A stretch of 63,586 nucleotides of DNA from an uncultured Oscillospiraceae bacterium (GTDB lineage: Bacteria > Bacillota > Clostridia > Oscillospirales > Oscillospiraceae). The stretch covers positions 1 to 63,586 of the forward strand of contig CAMVRT010000014.1 in assembly GCA_947169975.1 (NCBI GenBank), read 5' to 3'. Of the stretch, positions 52,801-59,375 are shown piece by piece. Position 1 is the stretch's first letter. Each line of letters starts with the position of its first letter. Made by a program: the position numbers and the translations under genes. The notes beneath the pieces were generated by a model, which saw nothing but the letters and a program-made list of their open reading frames with translations, was not told the DNA's origin and ran no database searches.

Positions 52801-53543
52801 ATGCTCAGATCGGCGGGGATCTTTGCCAGCGCCGCGTCCACCGCCGTATAGTCCGCGTCCTCCTCCGGCTCGTTCTCCGGCTCGTCAATGAACGTGGTCA
52901 GGGAGAAGGCGATAGGGATCGGCATGGTGGTAGACACGCCGTTGAAATAGAAGGTGCTGTTCAGATCCACCGGCACATCGGCAAACTCGCAGTTTCCGGA
53001 GGTGTTGGTGCGGGCATAGACGGTGCCGTGGAGCATGATGCCGCTGTAGGTATCGCTTTCCACGGTGATGGTGGCGTAGGCCTTGCCGTCCCGGACTTCC
53101 ACCTCTTTCACGCTCCAGGGCTTCTGGCGGCTGGAGGTACTCTTGCCCTTGCTGTACTCCGAGTTCAGTGCGGGCTCGCTGGAGGCATCGTAGACGCCGT
53201 CCGGCAGTGTGGTGCTGTTGTCGGGGATGTCGAAGGACCAGACGGTCCACAGGGCGGACTCCAGCACACGGCCCAGGGGCTGGCTGGTCTCCGGATGGGT
53301 CGTGCGGCTGTCCAGCGCCGCCTGATCCGCCTCGCTCAGCGCCTCGTAGGCGTGCCAGACGGTCTCTACCCGCTGCCGGTCCGCGGCGGTGTATTCCCGG
53401 GCGTCCGCCGGCAGGGCCTCGATCTGCGAGGCGACCTCGTCCACCGTCTTGCCGGCGGCCAGCACGGGCACGATCCCGGATACCGCGATCACAAAGGCCA
53501 GCGCCAGCGCCAGCAGCTTGCTTCCCACCGTTCTCATCGTCAT
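49848..53543 (-). CDS. Cobalamin-regulated membrane-anchored surface protein with two NEAT-like domains
   Basis: This 1231-residue exported protein has a signal peptide (1-30) and a NEAT-like domain (about 110-220) nearly the same as in the gene at 42517-46230. Four FIVAR-like helical units follow (about 230, 543, 615 and 678 onward), with two beta-rich modules of the LTVTN/LAITNNTGMFKAV type (293-545 and 745-990). A second NEAT-like domain lies at 1022-1130 (GKYVDGTYTIACRL, EEGNLYVDIVFK). After a Pro/Gly/Glu-rich stalk, a single transmembrane helix (1197-1222) ends in RKRKNRGE. There is no LPXTG motif. The ATG at 53543 follows AGAGG by 10 bases. It is the first gene behind cobalamin riboswitch 2 and is coupled to the binding lipoprotein gene. 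Confidence 0.88.
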   Translation of the reverse strand: MTMRTVGSKLLALALAFVIAVSGIVPVLAAGKTVDEVASQIEALPADAREYTAADRQRVETVWHAYEALSEADQAALDSRTTHPETSQPLGRVLESALWTVWSFDIPDNSTTLPDGVYDASSEPALNSEYSKGKSTSSRQKPWSVKEVEVRDGKAYATITVESDTYSGIMLHGTVYARTNTSGNCEFADVPVDLNSTFYFNGVSTTMPIPIAFSLTTFIDEPENEPEEDADYTAVDAALAKIPADLSIYTEESVRRLTEAKNAVVRGLKKSEQARVDAMARTIEEAVAALVKKPVRTDLTVTNTGTAVKADSAYLLQDNGRTSLVVTLSGSDIRHLYIGTFAQAAANGDNRDNWIAGEKNEPAKRVFTIPLKGTETYLACVAISRSELQESDSVTDAFHAWQITLDRSEKTLTAGDYDETVKVKIVNNLNSFPVRKTASVRVTGDPNAPEYTQRIRLTMEDDAYDRATYMTVKDGKLQERTANLSEQSTFTIRLTNTPENRCFRDGESVEVRFRVRETGDELVRQLTLDLVSGTLTLEGEELLNYYADYTAVDAALAKIPADLSIYTPETAAAVEAARDGVIRNLRLSRQSEVDDMALAIDIAVASLVEAGADYTAVDAALATIPADLSVYTEETAAAVKSARDAVVRGLKKSRQSEVDAMARAIEDAVAALTEREADYGAVDAALAKIPADLNVYTDETAAAVKSARDAVVRGLKVSRQAEVDAMARAIETAVAALVRRPEGETELAITNNTGMFKAVSARVERSGGQARLVVALSGDGYHHLFKGTYEEAVANGNDRSKWISGTKNAEDHWEFAIPLNTGESYIPCVAISFREVGRYDSGQSQSVARAFYPRQLVLNEAAGTLVTGDYEETITVSVTSSDPNLRVADTAKVYVAGGPNSNNYNVAPTLQMLDATYDRVTYPTVMNGQVTEATADLGPDNTFALNLLNAPGVTAFRDGEPVVMLFRVAATGQTVTYQMVIDKLAKTIVISAADGTDTVLPEEQEETEPAPTAVTPAAAAGKYVDGTYTIACRLTGEEWHNTLVSPATLYVEEGNLYVDIVFKRVTAPLHAPRYDSLTTAYGTYAPETDEEACTCTFRHVQIPDLGYQDVATVTSAMSQPYEVVYTVFFDPTGVPLTDPSQAVDITPPDEPGGGDEPGHEDLPGAEEPTGPMKGHPDELIIGGADGAETQSGESESGLGTAAVIAIAAGCFLAGGGAGYVLGSRKRKNRGE

Positions 53544-53672
53544 TTCTTTACAGCCTCTCTTCTCATGCAAAAAGTGCCCGCTTCCGGACGGACGCAGGCA
53601 CAACAAAAGACCGCGCGGTCGCCGCGCAGCTCCTCTATTGCGGCATTTGCCCACCCCGGAGGCCTCAACCAC

Positions 53673-53849
53673 TTTTTCAGCAGGTTTCCTGACTCACGGC
53701 TCTCCGTCCCCGGCGACGCCTTCTCATGCACGCGGCACAATGGCATACTTCGCGCCGGGACTCCCCGTTCACAGTGACCGGATCGCTCAGGATTTGCACC
53801 TGATTCCCTCTTTCACCGGCGCTGTCCGAAGCGTCGGTGCACTGAAAAA
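53673..53849 (-). promoter_or_regulatory. Cobalamin riboswitch 2
   Basis: On the minus strand: TTTTTCAG opens P1; then come GGGAATCAGGTGCAAATCC, GGTCACTGTGAACGGGGAG, GCATGAGAAGGCG and the B12 box AGTCAGGAAACCTGCTGA (around 53693-53678), closed by CTGAAAAA. The P1 3' strand CTGAAAAAGTG can instead pair with CACTTTTT at 53576-53569 close to the ribosome site, a plausible switch. Confidence 0.93.
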
Positions 53850-53864
53850 TATTGTAACAGAATG

Positions 53865-53893
53865 ATTATACCAGCCAATTCCGCTCTTTGCAA
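53865..53893 (-). promoter_or_regulatory. Promoter of the cobalamin-regulated operon
   Basis: Minus-strand TTGCAA (53893-53888) and TATAAT (53870-53865) with 17 bp spacing, ending about 15 bases before riboswitch 2. Confidence 0.85.
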
Positions 53894-53955
53894 GCAGTTT
53901 CGCGCTTTTTTGGCCACAACGTACGCAATATTTCGCGTGACAGAGGGGCGCGGCA

Positions 53956-54831
53956 TCAGGTCAGCCGGGAAACGCCCACGGCCTCTAAAAAACGCACCAG
54001 TCCGGAGGGGAACGTCTCCTCTCCATCCAGTCCCGTGCTGCCCAGCTTCACCAGCTTGTTCTTGCCGTGGTAGTCGCTGCCGGCAGTGACGTACAGGCCG
54101 TAGCGATCCGCCAGGGCCAGCATCTCGGCGGTGATCCTGGGCGTGAAGCCGGAGTAGAACGCCTCCATCCCCTGCAGTCCGAAGTCCATGAGCCGGCGAA
54201 GCCGGTTCTCCATCTCCTCACCCAGAAACAGTTCGTCGCCGCTGCCGTAGGCGGGATGGGCCAGCACCGGTATGCCGCCGGCGCCCAGGATGCCAGCAAT
54301 GGCCTCCTCCGGGCGGATGTACTGATTGCGGATGCGCAGGGGATCGATAAAGTCGTGAATGGCCTGCTCCTTGGTCTCGGCGTAACCGTATTTCACCAGC
54401 AGGTTGCCGATATGGGGCTTGCCGGGGTTGTCCATGGCCAGCAGGGCGGCGATCTCATCCTCCGGGATGGCGAAGCCGTACACCGCGCGCAGACCGTTGA
54501 GACGGGCCGTGACCTTCTCCATGCGGTAACCGTGGCCCTTGTCCACCACGCAGTTGATCTCGTCCGACTCCGGATCGAAGCCGTAGCCCAGGATGTGGTA
54601 CTTTCCCAGTTCGTCCCGGCAGGAGAACTCCACGCCGGGGATGAACAGCGGGTCCTCCGCTCCCAGCAGCGGCGGCAGGATCCTGCCCGCCTTCACCGCG
54701 TCGTGATCCGTCACGGAGAAAAGGCGGATCCCCGCCGAGCGGACCTGTTCCAGGATCTCGGCGGGCGTATCGGTGCCGTCGGACACGGTGGAGTGCATAT
54801 GCAGATCGATTTTCGCATCACAGTTCAGCAC
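53956..54831 (-). CDS. PHP domain phosphoesterase
   Basis: This 291-residue metal-dependent phosphoesterase of the TrpH/YciV type has DLHMHSTVSDGTDTP at the N-terminus, VTDHDAV, IPGVEFSC, VLAHPA and TAGSDYHG; together these supply the His/Asp metal ligands of the PHP active site. Characterised relatives hydrolyse 3',5'-nucleoside bisphosphates or trim RNA 5' ends. The start is GTG at 54831 with GAGGAGGGAG upstream. It is monocistronic with its own promoter. The precise substrate is not known from sequence. Confidence 0.9.
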   Translation of the reverse strand: MLNCDAKIDLHMHSTVSDGTDTPAEILEQVRSAGIRLFSVTDHDAVKAGRILPPLLGAEDPLFIPGVEFSCRDELGKYHILGYGFDPESDEINCVVDKGHGYRMEKVTARLNGLRAVYGFAIPEDEIAALLAMDNPGKPHIGNLLVKYGYAETKEQAIHDFIDPLRIRNQYIRPEEAIAGILGAGGIPVLAHPAYGSGDELFLGEEMENRLRRLMDFGLQGMEAFYSGFTPRITAEMLALADRYGLYVTAGSDYHGKNKLVKLGSTGLDGEETFPSGLVRFLEAVGVSRLT

Positions 54832-54895
54832 GGCGTCTCCCTCCTCTCCCGGTGATCGCTGGACTCACCGCCTCATCAGCGGTTTTCGATAAATG

Positions 54896-54924
54896 ATTAT
54901 ACCATATCCTTTTGTTCTGTGCAA
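54896..54924 (-). promoter_or_regulatory. Promoter of the PHP phosphoesterase gene
   Basis: Minus-strand TTGCAC (54924-54919) and TATAAT (54901-54896) with 17 bp spacing. The rest of the gap to 55155 holds only a small hairpin (TGGGC/GCCCA near 55037-55051) and the next promoter; nothing else is seen. Confidence 0.75.
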
Positions 54925-55072
54925 GGAATGCTTGACAGCCCATCTCTCAAACCGGTTTCCGGTCACGTAATACGGAACCATAAGTATGACTAATGTGTTT
55001 TCTCCCGCCATAAAATTTGAAAAGGCTGTCGAAATTGGGCCGCAAGCCCACCAAATCCCATTTTTCATTTGT

Positions 55073-55078
55073 TATAAT
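55073..55078 (+). promoter_or_regulatory. -10 box upstream of the membrane protein gene
   Basis: TATAAT about 80 bases before the ATG at 55156. The -35 region is not convincing. Confidence 0.45.
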
Positions 55079-55155
55079 GATATGTAACATAAGCTTCTGC
55101 CGAAGCGGTATCTCTGCTTATCGCGGAAGCTTGAAGAAAAAGGAGGCAGCAAATC

Positions 55156-55827
55156 ATGTTCACGAAGTCAGGAGAAAAGCTGAAAGGTCTGGCGGTAGTC
55201 AATTTCGCAGTAGGATGCGTCGGATTATTCATCTTCTTTATCTCGCGGCTCATTCATGCCCAAGATAGCGGGGATGGATCTTTTGTCTCTATTCTAATCG
55301 CTCTCGCCATTCTGGGAGTCGGCGTGTTTGCCCTTTATATCGAATCGCTGTTTATCCACGCCTTCGGCACGCTGGTCGACTCCTCGGAGAAAAGCGCGGA
55401 CAGTGATAAGCACACGGAGGCGCTGCTGTCCAATTTGGATAAGAACATGCAGTATCTGCGGAATACGAAGGTGTCCGATGCCCAAACCTCGCTGACCTCT
55501 GTCGGGGACAAAGGCCTTTCCGTGACGCCTGTTCGGCCTGCCGCGCCGGATCAGCCTGCCGCGCCTGTGAACGCGCCTGCGAAAAAAGAGAATCATCCGC
55601 AGTCTTCGCCGGCTGCAGCGCCAGCGGTAACTGAAGAGAAAATGCTCACATACAAGGAACATCTCGCCTATGCTGCCAAATATCACACGGTGTCGGGAAT
55701 GAGGGGGTATCTGCAATCAATAACCGCCGATAAGCAAGCCCTTTTCTCCAACGAGGAAAAGCGCAACCTTCAGGCATTGCTCCACCTTCCCGATATGCAG
55801 CTCCAGCAGAAGATTTTTGAATTGTGA
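55156..55827 (+). CDS. Hypothetical membrane protein with two transmembrane helices
   Basis: I do not recognise a specific function for this 223-residue protein. It has two hydrophobic helices (about 12-34 and 45-68), then a charged segment, a Pro/Ala-rich linker (about 125-160) and a C-terminal helical region from 160. The layout of a short two-helix anchor with SLFIHAFGTLVDSSEK after helix 2 is common in clostridial hypothetical proteins. AAAGGAGG lies 9 bases upstream of the ATG. It is somewhat lower in GC than its neighbours. No operon partner. Confidence 0.75.
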   Translation: MFTKSGEKLKGLAVVNFAVGCVGLFIFFISRLIHAQDSGDGSFVSILIALAILGVGVFALYIESLFIHAFGTLVDSSEKSADSDKHTEALLSNLDKNMQYLRNTKVSDAQTSLTSVGDKGLSVTPVRPAAPDQPAAPVNAPAKKENHPQSSPAAAPAVTEEKMLTYKEHLAYAAKYHTVSGMRGYLQSITADKQALFSNEEKRNLQALLHLPDMQLQQKIFEL

Positions 55828-55850
55828 TGGTCCGCCGCAAGGTGGTTTTC

Positions 55851-56314
55851 ACGTGCTTGGCACCTGTAGGCCGCCGGTTCTCCCCCTTGCATGGGGTGGG
55901 TCCGGGAGGGGACGGTAATCCCCTCCCGGATTATTTAATAACACACGCCGCAGCGCGGCGTGCAAAAGACCGCCGCCCCATCAGGGGTGACGGTCTTTTG
56001 GTACGCCCGACTGGATTCGAACCAGCGGCCTGTGGACGGCGCTTCGCGCCGCCACAGTGTGGTTATTTACGTGCTTCGCACCTGTAGGCCGCCCGTCCGT
56101 CCCTGCATGGGGTGGGTCCGGGAGGGGACGGTAATCCCCTCCCGGAATATCAAATAAACACGCCGCAGCGCGGCGTGCAAAAGACCGCCGCCCCATCAGG
56201 GGTGGCGGTCTTTTGGTACGCCCGACTGGATTCGAACCAGCGGCCTGTGGACGGCGCTTCGCGCCGCCACAGTGTGGTTATTTTACGTGCTTCGCACCTG
56301 TAGGCCGCTGGTTC
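55851..56314. repeat. Tandem tRNA-derived cassettes
   Basis: Two near-identical units (55851-56068 and 56069-56284, period about 217 bp) and a short third start (56285-56311) lie next to tRNA-Arg. On the minus strand each unit contains the last 33 bases of that tRNA including CCA (56031-55999 and 56246-56214), followed by a GC-rich hairpin with AAAAGACCGCC/GGCGGTCTTTT-type stems. Each unit also starts, on the plus strand, with a piece of the same tRNA region in the opposite sense (e.g. AGGCCGCTGGTTC at 56302-56314). Second hairpins (GGGAGGGGA/TCCCCTCCC) sit in each unit. No open reading frame is believable. Confidence 0.85.
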
Positions 56315-56333
56315 AACAAATCAGACAAACATA

Positions 56334-56372
56334 CCAGAAAGCAGCACCCCCGTTGGGGGTGCTGCTTTCTGG
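56334..56372 (-). terminator. Terminator of tRNA-Arg
   Basis: CCAGAAAGCAGCACCCCC pairs with its complement around a 3-nt loop, starting at the encoded CCA end. Confidence 0.75.
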
Positions 56373-56446
56373 TACGCCCGACTGGATTCGAACCAGCGGC
56401 CTACAGAGTCGGAGTCTGTCACTCTATCCAACTGAGCTACGGGCGC
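56370..56446 (-). tRNA. tRNA-Arg (anticodon CCG)
   Basis: This 77-nt cloverleaf has acceptor GCGCCCG/CGGGCGT, D stem GCTC, anticodon arm ACAGA-CTCCGAC-TCTGT with anticodon CCG (reads CGG), T arm GCTGG-TTCGAAT-CCAGT, discriminator A and an encoded CCA. It has its own promoter and terminator. Confidence 0.97.
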
Positions 56447-56480
56447 ATATGGCGTGGTCGTTCTCGTTCCACGGCAAATG

Positions 56481-56509
56481 ATTATATCAACTTTTCCCCC
56501 TCTTGTAAA
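56481..56509 (-). promoter_or_regulatory. Promoter of tRNA-Arg
   Basis: Minus-strand TTTACA (56509-56504) and TATAAT (56486-56481) with 17 bp spacing, about 35 bases before the tRNA. Confidence 0.8.
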
Positions 56510-56528
56510 GCGAAAAAGCAAAAAAAGA

Positions 56529-56569
56529 TTGTTAAAAAAGTTGACAACTTCATCAAGGTGATGTAAAAT
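56529..56569 (+). promoter_or_regulatory. Promoter of rex with a possible Rex operator
   Basis: TTGACA at 56541-56546 and TAAAAT at 56564-56569, 17 bp apart. An imperfect palindrome TTGTTAAAAAAGTTGACAA (56529-56547) overlaps the -35. It resembles the Rex site TTGTTAANNNNTTAACAA but with a 5-base centre, so autoregulation is only suggested. Confidence 0.6.
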
Positions 56570-56619
56570 ACACCCAAATATCAGGGCTTTGACCCGCGAT
56601 GGAAGGAGCAGATTCCTCC

Positions 56620-57249
56620 ATGAGAAAAGAACGCATTTCCGACGCCGTGATCCGGCGTCTTCCCCGGTACTACCGCCATCTGGACGACCTTTTCAACAAG
56701 GGCGTGGTGCGCATTTCCTCCGGCACACTGGGCGCCAAGATGGACATCACCGCCTCCCAGATCCGGCAGGATCTCAGCTGCTTCGGCGAATTCGGCCAGC
56801 AGGGCTACGGCTACAACGTCTCCGAGCTGCGCGCGGAGATCGGACACATTCTGGGCATCGACCACGGCCACCGGCTCATCGTCATCGGCGCGGGACATCT
56901 GGGCCACGCCCTGCTGCAGAACTTTGACTTTCAGGCTGTGGGCTTTCAGGTGGACTCCGCCTTCGACGTCTCCCCCGACCTGATCGGCACCGAGATCCGC
57001 GGCGTGACCATCCGCTCCATGGACGAGCTGGCCGACTACGTGGCCGCCTTCCGGCCGGAGGTGGCCGTGCTGACCGTGCCCCAGCAGCAGGCCCGGCCTC
57101 TGGCCGCCCGGCTCATCGAGCTGGGGATCCGGGGCTTCTGGAACTTCACCAATGTGGAGCTCTCCTCTGACGTACCCGGCGTGTTTTTCGAGGATGTTCA
57201 CTTTGTGGACACCTTGCTGACCCTCAGCTATCGGATCTCCCGGGAGTAA
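56620..57249 (+). CDS. rex: Redox-sensing transcriptional repressor Rex
   Basis: This 209-residue dimeric repressor senses NADH/NAD+. An N-terminal winged helix (SDAVIRRLPRYYRHLDDL, then TASQIRQDLSCFGEFGQQGYGY) binds DNA. The Rossmann domain has VIGAGHLGHALL, and a C-terminal swap helix follows. The ATG at 56620 is chosen because AAGGAG lies 11 bases upstream; the ATG at 56599 precedes that site. The oxaloacetate decarboxylase operon 2 kb downstream carries a good Rex-like site. Confidence 0.96.
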   Translation: MRKERISDAVIRRLPRYYRHLDDLFNKGVVRISSGTLGAKMDITASQIRQDLSCFGEFGQQGYGYNVSELRAEIGHILGIDHGHRLIVIGAGHLGHALLQNFDFQAVGFQVDSAFDVSPDLIGTEIRGVTIRSMDELADYVAAFRPEVAVLTVPQQQARPLAARLIELGIRGFWNFTNVELSSDVPGVFFEDVHFVDTLLTLSYRISRE

Positions 57250-57326
57250 ATGCACCTCCCCCGGCGGCTCGCATACTATGGAATGAGACCTGCGACAAGG
57301 TCAAGAATTTCATAGGAGGTACCGCT

Positions 57327-57491
57327 ATGTGCAATCAGAATTCCTGCTTCGGCGGCGGCAGCTGCTGGATTATCATCCTTATCATCATCCTGCTGCTCTC
57401 CGGCAGCTGGGGCAACAACGGCTGTGGCTGCAACAACGGCTGCGGCTGTGACAACGGCTGCGGCAACAACGGCTGCGGCTGCGGTTGCTGA
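57327..57491 (+). CDS. Very small Cys/Gly/Asn-rich membrane protein
   Basis: This 54-residue protein has an N-terminal MCNQNSCFGGGSCW, one hydrophobic helix (residues 14-24, IIILIIILLLS) and a tail of repeated NNGCGC-type units with 13 cysteines in all. An AGGAGGT site lies 7 bases upstream and a terminator 19 bases downstream, so I regard it as real although very short. It recalls the small YjcZ-type sporulation proteins in its helix, and spore or metal-binding proteins in its tail. Both links are weak. Confidence 0.75.
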   Translation: MCNQNSCFGGGSCWIIILIIILLLSGSWGNNGCGCNNGCGCDNGCGNNGCGCGC

Positions 57492-57509
57492 ACCGTAAAC
57501 GCACAGATC

Positions 57510-57535
57510 ATCCCCCCATCCCTCGATGGGGGGAT
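57510..57535 (+). terminator. Terminator of the Cys-rich protein gene
   Basis: ATCCCCCCATC pairs with GATGGGGGGAT around a 4-nt loop and is followed by TTT. Confidence 0.8.
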
Positions 57536-57545
57536 TTTACTCAAC

Positions 57546-57699
57546 TGCCCAAAAACGGCAAACCGTTTTTGGGCAATGGGCTTGCAGCCTGCTGCAGCGC
57601 ACTCACTTCGTTCGCACGTTTGCAGGCTGATCGGTGTATTTTCTGACGCGCATGTCGTCAGAAAATACGATCTGATATCTTCGCGTCCGCGGACGCGAA
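57546..57699. repeat. Structured intergenic element, copy 2
   Basis: Three hairpins are in the same order as at 61-298: TGCCCAAAAACGG (57546-57558) with 57563-57575; GTATTTTCTGAC (57636-57647) with GTCAGAAAATAC (57657-57668); TTCGCGTCC (57680-57688) with GGACGCGAA (57691-57699). The linkers GGGCTTGCAGCCTGCTGC, GCGCACTCA and TTCGCAC are conserved. Stem bases differ from copy 1 but remain paired. The second loop is short here. Confidence 0.7.
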
Positions 57700-57774
57700 A
57701 TCTGCGATGCTTTCATTTGGCTGACTCCGTCGGAAGATGGGGGATTGTCTATTCCCATTTCCCCGCCGGGGGTG

Positions 57775-57780
57775 TATAAT
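57775..57780 (+). promoter_or_regulatory. -10 box upstream of the Nudix gene
   Basis: TATAAT 21 bases before the ATG at 57802. The best -35 (TTCCCA, 17 bp away) is weak. Confidence 0.5.
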
Positions 57781-57801
57781 GCGGCCAAAGGATGTGATGA
57801 C

Positions 57802-58410
57802 ATGGATATCGCCCGGATCCGGGACAAGCTCAGCGCCCACCGGCCTACGCTGCAGGGTGCGCGGGGAGAATACGCCGTGCTGGCGCCGCTTCTGGAGCAG
57901 CCGGACGGCATCCACCTGCTCTACGAGGTGCGCGCCGCCAAACTGCACCATCAGCCCGGCGAGGTCTGCTTCCCCGGCGGCGAGATGGAGCCCGGGGAGA
58001 CGCCGGTGACATGCGCCCTGCGGGAGACCCGGGAGGAGCTGGGCGTGGCAGCGGACCGGATCGAGATCATCGGGCAGCTGGACTTCGTGCTGCGCGGCCA
58101 AAGCATCATCTACCCCGTGCTGGCCGTGCTGCACATCGACGATCCCGCCGCCCTGCCCATCGGTCCGGACGAGGTGGCGGAGGTGTTCACCGTGCCGCTT
58201 CAATGGCTGCGAGAGCATCCGCCGGAGATCTACCGCCGCAAGGTACCCATCCACCCGGAGGACTTCCCCTACGACGCCGTAGGCGTGGCCCCGGACTATC
58301 CCTGGGCACCGCTGGGCATCGAGGTGCCCATTTACCGCGGGCTGTCCCATCCCCTGTGGGGACTGACGGCCCGGATCACCGCACATCTTATGGAACAGAT
58401 AGGCGAATAA
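57802..58410 (+). CDS. Nudix hydrolase, CoA pyrophosphatase-like
   Basis: This 202-residue hydrolase has a clear Nudix box (GGEMEPGET followed by RETREELG). The preceding segment (RAAKLHHQPGEVCFPGG) resembles the extra motif of the CoA pyrophosphatase subfamily (NudL), which cleaves CoA to phosphopantetheine and 3',5'-ADP. The ATG at 57802 follows AAAGGA by 9 bases. It is monocistronic, with a strong terminator 3 bases after the stop. The substrate is inferred from the motif only. Confidence 0.9.
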   Translation: MDIARIRDKLSAHRPTLQGARGEYAVLAPLLEQPDGIHLLYEVRAAKLHHQPGEVCFPGGEMEPGETPVTCALRETREELGVAADRIEIIGQLDFVLRGQSIIYPVLAVLHIDDPAALPIGPDEVAEVFTVPLQWLREHPPEIYRRKVPIHPEDFPYDAVGVAPDYPWAPLGIEVPIYRGLSHPLWGLTARITAHLMEQIGE

Positions 58411-58412
58411 GC

Positions 58413-58450
58413 AAAGGGCGTGCTGCAACCCATTTTGCAGCACGCCCTTT
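58413..58450 (+). terminator. Terminator of the Nudix gene
   Basis: A 16-bp stem (AAAGGGCGTGCTGCAA) with a 6-nt loop, ending in TTT. Confidence 0.85.
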
Positions 58451-58489
58451 ACTCTGTATCTGCTGACAAGCAGTTTCCCTTGTCAGCTT

Positions 58490-59167
58490 TTATAATACAA
58501 CAGGTACAGCCTCATCTATGGCCAGTGAATCCGGCGTAACGCGGCAGGTGTACGCGGCCACGTTCACACCGGCGGCGGCTGCCTGCCGCAGCGCCTCGCC
58601 AAAGGCGGGGTGGGTGTCATCGTTGGGGGAAAAGTCTTTTACGTCCGCCATCTGAATGACAAAGAATGCCGTGGCGCGGCGTCCCTCCGCCACAAGGCGC
58701 GTCAGCTCCCGCAGGTGCTTGACACCCCGCTCCGTGGGTGCGTCGGGAAAACGGGCGTGGCCATCCTGCTCCAGCGTGACGCCCTTGACCTCAATATAAT
58801 GGAAGCCGCCATCCTGCAGCTCCAGGCAGAAGTCCAGCCGGGACTCACCCACCGTAAACTCCGGGTGGACCGCCGCCGTATTCGGCTCAAAGGACCGCGC
58901 AAACTCGGCAAAGACCCGGTTGGGCGCCTGGGCGTCCATGTTGATCAGCTTTGTTCCCTTCTCCACCGCGATGAGATCCCAGGCGGTTTTGCGGCCGGGG
59001 TTTTCCCCCGCCGCCAGATAGACGGTGGCCCCGGGCACCAGCAGCTCCCGGCAGCGTCCCGTGTTTTTCACATGGCAGACCACCGTCTCACCGTCCATTA
59101 TTACCCGGGCAATAAATCGGTTGGGGCGCTCCAGAAAGACGCCGCGTCTGACCGATCCGTATTGCAT
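58490..59167 (-). CDS. sfsA: SfsA family nuclease
   Basis: This 225-residue protein of the SfsA family is an OB-fold plus restriction-like domain with DNA/RNA nuclease activity in E. coli. It was once called sugar fermentation stimulation protein. Seen here are VVCHVKNTGRCRELLVPGATVYL, SRLDFCLELQDG and YIEVKGVTLEQDGHARFPDAPT, which contain the D...ExK-type catalytic residues. It is convergent with the Nudix gene and monocistronic. Confidence 0.94.
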   Translation of the reverse strand: MQYGSVRRGVFLERPNRFIARVIMDGETVVCHVKNTGRCRELLVPGATVYLAAGENPGRKTAWDLIAVEKGTKLINMDAQAPNRVFAEFARSFEPNTAAVHPEFTVGESRLDFCLELQDGGFHYIEVKGVTLEQDGHARFPDAPTERGVKHLRELTRLVAEGRRATAFFVIQMADVKDFSPNDDTHPAFGEALRQAAAAGVNVAAYTCRVTPDSLAIDEAVPVVL

Positions 59168-59310
59168 GCGCGCCGCCCCCTTCCTGCGACCGTTTTCTTA
59201 ATTTAGATAGTATATCATAGAATGACGTGCTTTGCATTTGTGGCTTTTGCAGATTCTGCGCACCCGATTTCCGTCATTCTGTCGATTTTTGGAAATCTCC
59301 ATGAATTTTG

Positions 59311-59347
59311 TTGCATTTGCGGGAATAGATTGTTATCATATAAACAA
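59311..59347 (+). promoter_or_regulatory. Promoter of the oxaloacetate decarboxylase operon with a Rex-like operator
   Basis: TTGCAT at 59311-59316 and TATCAT at 59334-59339 give 17 bp spacing. Overlapping the -10 is TTGTTATCATATAAACAA (59330-59347), which matches 12 of 14 defined positions of the Rex consensus TTGTTAANNNNTTAACAA. Rex is encoded 2 kb upstream. Binding when NADH is low should block RNA polymerase. Confidence 0.7.
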
Positions 59348-59375
59348 TCCTATATTATGGGAGGTATCGGAAATT

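Noticed and set aside
54865-55068. 67-codon minus-strand frame in the gap before the membrane protein gene
   Set aside because: No ribosome site, it overlaps the PHP gene promoter, and the composition is unlike a protein.
55960-56303. Open reading frames reading ...YARLDSNQRP...
   Set aside because: This string is the translation of the antisense T-arm of a tRNA. The frames lie inside the tRNA-derived cassettes and have no ribosome site, so they are artefacts.
55851-56314. CRISPR-like array
   Set aside because: Only two to three 217-bp units with no short spacers; the repeats are tRNA-derived.
57335-57544. Pro/Gln/Leu-rich frame antisense to the Cys-rich gene
   Set aside because: It is the mirror of the repeated GGCTGC codons on the other strand; the plus-strand gene has the ribosome site and terminator.
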